Shown here: one piece after another, positions 55,692 through 64,000 of the stretch
How the letters are laid out: every line of letters starts with the position of its first letter
Position numbering within the stretch: position 1 is the stretch's first letter
Source: Myrmaecium sp. VS I D KN 1
Lineage: Eukaryota; Ascomycota; Dothideomycetes; Valsariales; Valsariaceae
DNA length: 64,000 nt
Assembly (NCBI GenBank): GCA_019775845.1
Contig: JADQAV010000030.1
Coordinates: forward strand, 1 to 64,000
Direction: 5' to 3'
Made by a program: the position numbers and the translations under genes
Notes under the pieces: model-generated
The model's database searches: none
What the model saw: the letters and a program-made list of their open reading frames with translations, nothing else
Told to the model about the DNA's origin: nothing

Positions 55692-58600
55692 GGTGGCCAG
55701 ACTCGCACTGATCTCGGCGATCTCAGCGCAAGCTCGACACCGGTGGGTGGACTGATGGTTATGGCCAGAATCTGGCTCGGAGGGAGCGTTGGACGGAATG
55801 GGGAAAGCTGGTGAGGGTGACAGCTTGGGTGGTGTTGCGTTGGGGGATTGGATAGAGCGTGAAGGCACAGCTGAGCGACCAGAATGGCGATGCAGACGGG
55901 TGCAAGCTCAGCTCCTTCGAATGGTGGATGTGAGTGGTGATTTTGGAGGTGAAGAACTGAAGAGGTGAAGTTGACGTGAGGAAGATCGAGGGGCAGGCAG
56001 CTTCCCATGGGACTTGCCAGGAGAAACGGAGGGAAGGTCCGTGTCCCGACCAAGAAAGCGCAGGGGTCCAGGGTCAGGGGTTGCGCTAGGCTGATTTGAG
56101 GTACGGGAGGTCCAAGGGATGGTAGGCCTGAGGTGTCAACGGGTCCTAGCTCCCGTCCAGCCTCAACACAATGCCAAGACCACAAACGTCTATCACCAAC
56201 GGCCAGCGGGTCTCGCAGGTGCGGCGCGGATGGAATGCGCGGAGATGTGGGTGAATTCGTGCTAAGGAAGTCGGCTCCAACTTATGGACTTCTGCATGAG
56301 CCAGAGCCCCAAGCCGCCTCGTGGTTATCTTTCAGGTCTCGAGAAGAAAGTTCAAACTGGACATAGCTATTCCGAAGATATTCTGTACCCGATCTAATAC
56401 TATTACCTGAGGGCGGGGCTTTTCGTAATATAGCTGGTATATGCGCGCTCTGCGGGCTATTAATGCTGAAGTATGCACCCCCGTCTCGACCGTAGCTATG
56501 TATTCGGTCCTTCCCCTACGCGGATTATATCCCGCCGCTGATGTGACTTTCAAGTTGCCGTGGGTGAAACATCGATATGAACCAAAAAAAGAACAGAAAA
56601 ACGAGAAGGCATTAAGGACGCATCACGGAGTTCATTTTCTTTGGACTTACCTTTGTTTCCTTTGATTCGTCACAGTTTACCATCTTTGTTTATTTCTTCC
56701 TCACTCTAAAATTTAAGGGAGATAAAATAGGCGAACACGTAAAGCAATTTCCTTGCATTTCTGCATCCGCAGGCGCTGTTCGTGGAACGGCAGAAAGACT
56801 AACGATATACGTAACGACTCGATAGGATCCAAGTTATCTTATCCAGAGTACGCCGCTCTTGCAGTTACTAATTGCTGGTTACGGAGACTAACGTAAAGCG
56901 CGTAAGGTAACACTACAGTTAACATCATAACCTTCAGGTTATTAGCTGTAAAGTGCTAATACCCGACAAGATTCTACCTCAACACCCCTTCTCGCCTCAT
57001 TCCGTTCTTCCACTTCGTCCTCCTTTTCCGAATCCCGCCCGCGAACTCCTCATCTCGCCAACTAGCCAACAATCCACCCCGCAAACCCAACAAGCCTACC
57101 AACACCGTCAAACCGAGTCCAAAACGGCAAACGCCATCTTCTCACGTCCTATACCCGACAGCCCGACCGCTGATCTGGATGCGCAAAAACCACTCTCGTC
57201 CAACGCCTAAGCAAGCAGCACCACGAGGGCCAGCCGTTCGTAGGTACACGACGAACATCGTCCTGAAGCGCAGCAATCCGGGGACTGGTGTTAGATATCA
57301 CCGCATACTGCAAGACGTGCTCATCTGCGTGGGAGAATGCTCGAAAAGTGGACGAAGCGAGCGCTGGCCATCGCCACGCGCAGGGATCAGGCTGAACTGG
57401 AGATCAAGGTAATGTAGGTGGACTGGAACCCTGTGGCATCCGGGGTTAATGACAGAAGCGACCAGTCCGATACGCCGCGAAAGGGCGACGTAGTTCAGTA
57501 CCCGACTAGTACCTCACCTCATCCACCATCAGTCCTTCGCACCCTTCCAAACAAGCAGCTCCCATCGTCCCATCCATCATCGCCGCCTAGCTCTTCGAGC
57601 TGCCAGCTACTTCGTAACCGCTCCACAGATGCGTTCACGGTCCCGTTACTCAACCCCTCTATTCGCGACGCTCGAAAGTCCAGACACCCGTCGGGTCTTC
57701 CAAACAACCACGCCTCCCTCTATATCCCGCCACGCCCTTCGCCCCTAGTTACGGCTTAAGCGGTCATTCAGCCCCTCGTTCGTCGGAGCAGCATCCCCAT
57801 TCTCCGCTCTGCCCCGAAATGACCGCGACGCGAGTCCAACACCTCGATCTCTCGGCCGGCACCCCGCTCCATCCCCCCACCCTCCCGCAGCAGGGCGCGA
57901 GTTCCGCGGCTAACGGGACTTCGAGTGCACGTCAAATCCGAGGCCTCTCTCTTGCGCTTCGATGAGGATGAATGAGGAGGGGAGGAGTTGGATTGGATGG
58001 AGGCTTCCTTGCGCGAGGCTGGCCTGGTGTGATTGTGTTGGTTTTTCCCCATATAGACTCGAACGTTCGGAGTATGCTTCTTTGCGCCGCCATAGGGCGG
58101 GAACTACAGTAGTCAGGCTTTAGAGGGGAGCTGCGACGATGCATCGCGCTTTCCTCTTATTCATCCCAACCTAGTCTTTTCTTGGGGAGTTTTAGCAGGT
58201 TCAGGGGGGTTCCTCTCTGATGCGCAATGGAGCGTAACGCAGAGGTACTACTAAGCTTATAATAACCCGCGAGAAACGTCTGTATACACGTTTCTTAACA
58301 CGGCGTATACGCGCTTTAGCCAGTTTCGAGTAGGTATCTCTCCGGCGACGTTACGCTGTCCCCTCGGCGTTTTTCAACTGGGCAGGTACGTCCTAACCCG
58401 TTTCCGCGAACGGTAATACAGATGAATAGGTATACTATACTTACACCGATGCTGTGCCTGCTAGAGTACCTAGTAGTTCGAGAAAGCCTTTTTTTTTTCC
58501 GTTGGTGGTGAAAGATAATCCCGTCATCCATCACCTCCCTCGGTAAATATGGTAGATACCTAAGTACAGTATCGTAGCTTAAATCCTCACTTTACCAAGC

Positions 58601-59756
58601 TAGACCGAGTTCTAATACTATATACTTTACCTTAGACTCTCCTCCTGCTGTCCTTATTATCTCAGCACCGCGCGCTGGGCAAGTACGTTGCAGCAGCTAG
58701 TAGCATTTCCTCCACGGTCGGTGAAACATATCACGTACTTCTCCCGCTGCTATGGGCAATACCATAGTACCTTACGGAGCTAAGGATACTACGCATCTCA
58801 GTTTCATCAGTCATGATTCCAGTGAAAAGCTCGTATGTCCCTTCCCTCTGTATTACCCGCCTTTCTTCGATGTGGACACGTCGTCGTGTCTTTCTCCGCT
58901 GGACTGCGTGATGCGAACTCGGCGACATTTCGCGGGTACCTCAGGGTTAGGAATGCGGGTTGGGGATGCGAGAGAGCTTTTTTTTTTCTTTGCCTTTTTC
59001 TTTCTTCTCCGCGAAGTAGGATCTGTAGGATACAAGCGAGGGCGCTGCTGAGTGTTTGGAGATGACTTGAATCGGAGAATAATAAGAAATTTCACGTTTG
59101 TCTATTGTTGTCAAGTCGGATGGTTAGGAGGTGAAATTATGTCAATTCGGTTCCTTTCCTATTGTCGAGGGAATACGGTACTGTATTACAGTAGCTTTCC
59201 TTATTATTGTCGATGGGATAGTGTATTAGGTAGCTTTCCTTTCCTATTGTCGATACTAAACAAGTAAGAACCCCAGGGCGTAAGTGACGTGACACCTATC
59301 ACTTCCCGTCACCGCTCTACGGCGTCCACCAACTTCCCACACCGCACTCTTTACTTCCCGCTCGCTAAAGCAGGGCGTATAGCGTGCACCGTCCGTTTCT
59401 TTGACTTAATATCCTATTGTCACCTTTGAATTTGAGCAAGTTATTAACCGAAGGGTATATAAGCGTTCTTGACCACCGCCACGTCGCATGAATTGACGTT
59501 CCCTTCCCAACCTCACTCACTCCTACTGCTTAACCATACTTTTCTTCAACGTTTTGGATACTGTGGCATTCGCTTCATCGGACGAATCGACAGTTACTCT
59601 GAGCATTCAACGTATACGCTTCATATCTTCCTCATTCGCTTGACCGAAGCAACGCTGCTGCGGCGAATCGACAGTCACTTTGCCATCCAAAGCACGCGCT
59701 TGACATACTTTTCTCGACCTGTTGAAGCCTCTCAACTTCGCGTCGTTTTGGAAGCG
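55692..59756. other. Four-kilobase region without a supported gene
   Basis: The first few hundred bases are the promoter and leader of the giant coiled-coil gene. From 56330 to 56960 and from 58200 to 58740 the DNA is TA-rich and decayed. Between 56970 and 57760 open frames exist but have no recognisable features. A near-duplicated TTCCTTTCCTATTGTCGA-type motif occurs near 59150 and 59235, with a related CTTATTATTGTCGATGGG near 59200. Confidence 0.45.
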
Positions 59757-59851
59757 TCTTCAATCGCTTCATCAACATTCTTCAGGCCTCTTCAGTCGCT
59801 TTATCAACATTCCTCAGACCTCTTCAATCGCTTTATCAACATTCTTCAAGC
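59757..59851. repeat. Three tandem 32-bp repeats in the 5' leader of the F-box gene
   Basis: Units 59757-59788, 59789-59820 and 59821-59851 share TCTTCAATCGCTTTATCAAC and then ATTCTTCAGGCC, with a few differences. They end 11 bases before the ATG at 59863, so they lie in the 5' UTR or core promoter. Confidence 0.9.
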
Positions 59852-59862
59852 GCCTTCTCTCC

Positions 59863-60759
59863 ATGTCGCAACCCAACACCAGCCAATTCAACATGGACCA
59901 TATCACCTCCCCCCCGGTTGAGCTGATTGAATTGATCCTCCGCGAGCTCTCTTTCAACGACTTATTCAACTCCTACGGCGTCAGCAGGATCTTCGCCGCC
60001 GTCATTGACGGCTCCATCCACCTGCGCCGCACCCTCTGGCTCGAACCATCCAAGAACCTACAGGGAATCTCTCTACGAACCGCCTTCTTCCTCCTCGGCC
60101 AGCACGACGACACAACCCGCCTCAACCCCCTTTTCCGCCTCCTCAACCCGACCCTCTTCACCGCGGAAGGCAAGAGCAAGTCTACATCCTGCTACCGCCG
60201 GCACCAGCAAACCCTGTCGATCAACCTGCCCTTCCAGCACCTCATCAACACCCTCGCATACCGCTTCCCGGAGCCGCACATGCAATCCCTCTGCCGTAGG
60301 ATGATCATCTACCAGACCGACGCCGCCGACGTCAAGCTCTGGCATATGCACCTCCTGCAAGGACCCAGCAAGCGTCGCATCACCGACGGCCTGCTCCTCC
60401 ACCACCACACCAACACCCACGACCCCGCGCCGCTCCTCGGCCAGGTGATCGACTCCGCCGCCACCAAGCTGCAGGGCTTCATGCTGGCTCCCCCTGCGAC
60501 TCGCATTGTAGCTCATGGCATCGTACGCCGCAGCTTCTTCGTGGAACTCCAGTTTTTCGCGGAGCAGGGCACGGTGTTTGTGAGTGAGGGGAAGGAGAAG
60601 CCGGGAGAGTGGGCCAAGTGGCAGCGCGAGCGGGGTGGGCTGGCCGAGTTGATGGCGAAGCTGAAGACGCGCGGCGTGCTAGAGGATCCGATGGCGGAGG
60701 AAAGAGCGAAGTGGCGTGCGTTTGTGAGGCTGCATGAGGGGGGTATGGGGGGAAGATAG
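59863..60759 (+). CDS. F-box-like protein
   Basis: A single-exon gene encodes 298 residues. Near the N-terminus (about 16-58) PVELIELILRELSFNDLFNS, then GVSRIFAAVIDGSIHLRRTL matches the F-box pattern (LP-x-E-I-L-x-L-x-DL-x-x-V-R-W-I-S-L). Fungal F-box proteins link targets to SCF ubiquitin ligases through Skp1. The remainder, including LNPLFRLLNPTLF and the C-terminal EERAKWRAFVRLHEG, contains no WD40 or LRR repeats I can see, as is common in the small expanded F-box families of Dothideomycetes. The frame stays open upstream through the 32-bp repeats to 59722; I chose the ATG at 59863 because it avoids translating them. Confidence 0.72.
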   Translation: MSQPNTSQFNMDHITSPPVELIELILRELSFNDLFNSYGVSRIFAAVIDGSIHLRRTLWLEPSKNLQGISLRTAFFLLGQHDDTTRLNPLFRLLNPTLFTAEGKSKSTSCYRRHQQTLSINLPFQHLINTLAYRFPEPHMQSLCRRMIIYQTDAADVKLWHMHLLQGPSKRRITDGLLLHHHTNTHDPAPLLGQVIDSAATKLQGFMLAPPATRIVAHGIVRRSFFVELQFFAEQGTVFVSEGKEKPGEWAKWQRERGGLAELMAKLKTRGVLEDPMAEERAKWRAFVRLHEGGMGGR

Positions 60760-61061
60760 TAGGGTGGAGGTGGCTTTGAGATGGTTTGGTGATGGTTGAG
60801 TGGGGTTGTGAGGGAGGGAGATGGGGGTGGGGATATGCTGGTGCGGAAGGGGGGGATAGGGAAGTGAACTGGAAACGCATTTCACTGTGTTATACAGCGC
60901 TGGAGTCTGGGTAATTACTATCAGGTATCGCGAACGCTAGAAGCTTCAGCGCAAACGAATTTAACAGGAGGAAAGAAAGCGAAACTACCTTACGGCAATG
61001 TAAAATACACTCCAGGAGCAGTACCTACATAGGCATGCCTCTGGGGAGCTCTTAGGTCACA

Positions 61062-61120
61062 AGCTTCGAGCTTCGAGCTTCGAGCTTCGAGCTTCGAGCT
61101 TCGAGCTTCGAGCTTCGAGC
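61062..61120. repeat. 7-bp microsatellite (AGCTTCG)8.4
   Basis: Eight perfect copies plus three bases of AGCTTCG lie about 280 bases upstream of the tRNA-Pro gene. Perfect copies imply recent expansion or active maintenance. Confidence 0.95.
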
Positions 61121-61400
61121 CTCAGCGTCGCGCCCCACAGTCGTCTAGGTATGATTCAAAACCGCAATCATCGATATACCGTACTCCCTTCTGATCCTCC
61201 GCCACGGCCCTGTGTAGACACAAACATATATCCATCGAAAACATCACAAAACCTCAACTCAGCAGCGATTCACGCGAGACGATAGACGGTCACCAAAAGC
61301 TAATACATGACCAATCGAACCCAAGGTCTCAGCAAATTGCAAGATCTTGAGCCTTGTTTCCAATGAATCTCCCATCAACTAGCCAATCACGGCTTGCCTA

Positions 61401-61492
61401 GGTTCTGTGGTCTAGTGGTATGATTCTCGCTTAGGGCGCCTCACCCTGAGTTAATTTGCGAGAGGCCCCGGATTCGAATTCCGGCAGAACCC
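61401..61492 (+). tRNA. tRNA-Pro (anticodon AGG) with 20-nt intron
   Basis: The acceptor stem GGTTCTG pairs perfectly with CAGAACC, followed by discriminator C. The D-arm contains TGGTCTAGTGGTA (A box), and the T-arm has GGATTCGAATTCC (B box). The anticodon stem CTCGC/GCGAG flanks loop TTAGGG-T with anticodon AGG at 61433-61435. A 20-base intron (61437-61456) sits after position 37, the canonical place. A run of seven T at 61493-61499 is the polymerase III terminator. Confidence 0.95.
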
Positions 61493-61499
61493 TTTTTTT
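61493..61499 (+). terminator. Polymerase III terminator
   Basis: A T7 run immediately follows the tRNA-Pro discriminator base. Confidence 0.85.
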
Positions 61500-62726
61500 C
61501 TTCTCCCCCTCTTTGTTCTTTTTTCTAAGCTCTATCTACCGCTCCCTTTCTTTTTTATTTTCCCTTTGCGCGAGGGTATAAGGGGTGGAGTACGCTTCAC
61601 GTCCGTCCGCGCGAGAAGGGACGACGAGAGAAGAAGAAGAGATGAAGAAGGCTCGCTCTGATTTAAGTGTTACAGCCTTGCGTTCGGTCCTCGGACCTTA
61701 CTAGAGTCGGAGGACTGACCGACCGTCCACCTACAGCGAGTATCGTCTTCAGCCTCGCGTTAACGTCGGCTAGAAAACGAAAATAGTGGAAAATAAGAAA
61801 AGAAATGTGACTGCTAGCTGGTCGGGGAGAGAAGAGTATATTTCCCCGATAATCGGTATATTAACCTGAAAGACGTTTGAGGATACGTGCGTACGTCGTC
61901 CGGGAAAAGCAACGGAGATATCCTATACTTACCGATGTCACACTGAGGTGGGTATCGTAGATCTGCCCATATCACGTCTACTACGTCCTACGAAGACAAA
62001 CGTTCAACATACTCCGATGCTCTCGTTAATTCCTTCATTCCGCCCTTTATCTCTATTACAGAAAAGGGAAGGGAACATAATACTAAGTTAACGGGGTTTT
62101 ACAGTTTTTTTTTTTACATTTACTGTCCCGATACTACTTTACCGCCATTACATTACCTTTTACAACACGATACGATATAGTACGTATGAACTTGAAGCTC
62201 CGTATGAACAAAGATAAGAAAGATATAAATAGCTACCGCCGGAGTTACAATCCCCATTGAAGGTCCTCCGAATTATTTTCCCCTTAACTTCTCTCTCTCT
62301 CTCTCTCTCTCTCTCCCTGTCTCTCTCTCTCCCTCCCTCCTCCCTCCCCTTCGCCTCGAGCCGGTAGGAGAAGCGGCCGTGTTTGATGTTTCTTTCCTGC
62401 GGTTTGTTTGGTTACTTAGTAACCGTGACGGGTGTTTCTAGTGTTCTCGATCAGCTTTAAATAAAAGCGGAAGTTCGTTACCGTTAGGGCGATTCGTCTG
62501 TTATATCCGTTCGTCGACTGAGCGGACTTGGTGTGGTAATGTTGGTTCGTCGGCGGTGGTGGTTGGTGATTTGGTCGTCAGGCAGGGCGTCCTCCATGGC
62601 TCTTTCCGTCAGATATTCACACCGAAGCAACTCATCCCTTCCTCACCACCACCTCACCACCACCTCACCACCCATCATCTGCCCTCCTCCACCCACACCA
62701 AAAGAAGCAGCACACACACCACCCCC
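61500..62726. other. Decayed, low-complexity intergenic DNA
   Basis: No gene is seen. TA-rich decayed DNA spans about 61640-62260, and a (CT)n/(CCT)n tract lies at about 62289-62350. The last bases before 62727 are antisense to the 3' end of the next gene. Confidence 0.5.
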
Positions 62727-63647
62727 TCACCACCCGCCACACCCACACCCAAACCCACACCCTTCTCTCTCCCCCCGATCCTCCCCCTCCCCCTCCCCCT
62801 CCTCCACCCTCTCCCCAAACCTCCCCAACGCCTCCAACAACTCCCCAAACCTTATCCCATCCGGCCGCACAAGACAAAACGTCCGCCCATCCGCCCAGCG
62901 CACGCGCAGCTCCCGCCACACCGGCTGTGCCACCAGGACCCGCCGCAGCAGCGGATCCGCCCGGATGCGGGCCGCCAGCGCGCCCCGCGTGATCCGCGGC
63001 GCCGTCGGCCCCGGCCCGGCCTCCGTCCGGTGCAGGTGCAGCACCGCGTGGCCGTTGGCGCCTTCCAGGTGGAGGAACGCTGGGCCGGGGCGGAGCCGGG
63101 TTCGACTTCGACTCCCCGGCTGCTCGGGCCGGAGACAGAGACAGAGCCAGTCCCATAGCTGGGGCGGGAACGGGGCTTGTTGTTGTTGGCGTTGTCGGTT
63201 TCGCCCTTCGCCGAGGAGCAGGTGCAGGAGGATGAAACTCGGGTGGCTGAACGGCGTGCCGCGGGGCGCGAGGGCCGGGAAGACGTGCACCATCCACGGC
63301 TCATTGGGGAGGGGGTTCCCATAGAAGGCGGGCGACTGGCCGTTGTCGCTGTCACTGTCGCTGCTGCTGTCGCTGTCGTCGGGGAGCCGGGGGGTTTGGG
63401 CTAGGGCCAGGGCCGGGTCGGCGTCCAGCCAGAGCCGTCGACGCAGCCGGGGGGAGCCGATGATCACCCCGTCGAGGGCTGGACAGGCCCAGTAGGTGGA
63501 GAGTAGGTCGGCGAAGCTGAGGTGCAGCAGGATTTGCTCGGCCAGCTCGACGGGGAGGGTGCCGAAGCGCGCGCGCATCCCGGCGTCGCTGGGGGGTGGG
63601 CTGGTGTGCGGGAGGATGGTGGGGATGGTGAAGGAACTGGATGGCAT
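62727..63647 (-). CDS. F-box-like protein
   Basis: A single exon encodes 306 residues from the ATG at 63647. An F-box-like segment (about residues 23-70) reads FGTLPVELAEQILLHLSFAD, then LLSTYWACPALDGVIIGSPR and LRRRLWLD, very close in pattern to the gene at 59863. A Ser/Asp repeat (SDSSSDSDSD) follows, then a body with PAFYGNPLPNEPW and HPSFILLHLLLGEG, and a final conserved-looking LRVRWADGRTFCLVRPDGIR. The C-terminus is Glu/Gly-rich. The frame continues upstream to 63740 through an unstable A-rich run encoding poly-Lys, so I prefer the internal ATG. Target unknown. Confidence 0.7.
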   Translation of the reverse strand: MPSSSFTIPTILPHTSPPPSDAGMRARFGTLPVELAEQILLHLSFADLLSTYWACPALDGVIIGSPRLRRRLWLDADPALALAQTPRLPDDSDSSSDSDSDNGQSPAFYGNPLPNEPWMVHVFPALAPRGTPFSHPSFILLHLLLGEGRNRQRQQQQAPFPPQLWDWLCLCLRPEQPGSRSRTRLRPGPAFLHLEGANGHAVLHLHRTEAGPGPTAPRITRGALAARIRADPLLRRVLVAQPVWRELRVRWADGRTFCLVRPDGIRFGELLEALGRFGERVEEGEGEGEDRGEREGCGFGCGCGGW

Positions 63648-63705
63648 GGTGGCTGTGGGTGTGAATGAATGATTGCTGGAATGGGCTGTGACCGTGATGT
63701 CTTTC

Positions 63706-63726
63706 TTTTTTTTTTTTTTTTTTTTT
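63706..63726. repeat. Poly(T)21 tract
   Basis: An uninterrupted run of 21 T lies about 60 bases upstream of the chosen start of the minus-strand F-box-like gene, where it reads as poly(A). Confidence 0.95.
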
Positions 63727-64000
63727 GGGGCGTCGGGCATGGGTGCTATTTATTCGTGACTGGCTGGAGAAGGTTTAAACTGTATAAACCTTGGAGTCTA
63801 TCCTATCGTGAAGGCGACATTCCTTGACTCTGCCTTCGAGGACACAGATGTGACTTTGCCGGCTGTCGGGTTGATCATCCTACATAAAGTTAGTTGTTAA
63901 ACTCGCTCTACGTCTCGCCGTGAAGAAGTATCTTCGCCATCGGCACGACGCCTGCTCGTCCACCGCACCAAAAAGTCCAAACCGCATCACTCGATGCCCA
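63727..64000. other. Window end, no gene seen
   Basis: I see no feature in the last 270 bases beyond the likely promoter of the minus-strand F-box-like gene. Confidence 0.5.

Noticed and set aside
57418-57759. 113-codon plus-strand frame
   Set aside because: It is Ser/Pro-rich without motifs or splice support in a gene-free region.
59757-59851. CRISPR-like array
   Set aside because: The repeats are directly adjacent without spacers and lie in a eukaryotic promoter.
1-64000. Secondary-metabolite cluster or virus-like element
   Set aside because: No polyketide synthase, NRPS, terpene synthase, capsid, integrase or reverse-transcriptase motif was found.

Overview
The window is the left end of a chromosome of a filamentous ascomycete. 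It opens with five copies of the CCCTAA telomere repeat. The genes are intron-poor with short introns (about 50-110 nt, GT-AG), start codons sit in CAACCATGG-like contexts, genic DNA is GC-rich, and non-genic stretches are AT-rich and full of TA and TAG/TAA. That last pattern is typical of repeat-induced point mutation (RIP). A Dothideomycete-like Pezizomycotina is my best guess; I cannot fix the genus.

From 0 to 34 kb the layout is subtelomeric: genes are sparse and separated by decayed DNA and diverged tandem repeats. It holds two unrelated amino-acid transporters of the Aa_trans family (1.6-3.1 kb and 8.6-10.4 kb), a secreted CE5 esterase-like protein whose nucleophile Ser is Ala (5.2-6.1 kb), a membrane/coiled-coil protein of unknown function (13.2-14.6 kb), a RIP-eroded Tc1/mariner transposon (22.6-24.2 kb), an LSB5-type VHS protein (25.0-26.6 kb), an acidic repeat protein with about ten TDADL motifs and a conserved-looking C-terminal domain (27.7-30.5 kb), and a low-complexity protein of unknown function with a glycine-rich tail (31.0-33.5 kb). 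Between them lie at least three tandem arrays with units of about 130-170 bp, all strongly diverged.

From 34 to 56 kb the content becomes core genes: actin-capping protein alpha (CAP1), a CCCH/SF1 helicase/NF-X1 protein of the ZNFX1/Hrr1 family, a mitochondrial hydroxyacid-oxoacid transhydrogenase, the divergent pair MAK5 (60S biogenesis helicase) and TRM7 (tRNA 2'-O-methyltransferase), and a 1,539-residue coiled-coil protein. From 56 to 64 kb the region is sparse again: two F-box-like proteins, an intron-containing tRNA-Pro(AGG), microsatellites and decayed DNA.

There is no sign of a secondary-metabolite cluster, CRISPR or a virus-like element. The most promising undescribed item is the TDADL-repeat protein. 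The next are the nucleosome-length diverged tandem arrays and the esterase lacking its catalytic Ser. All exon structures are my own manual splice calls, made by joining open frames across GT-AG introns with compatible phase.
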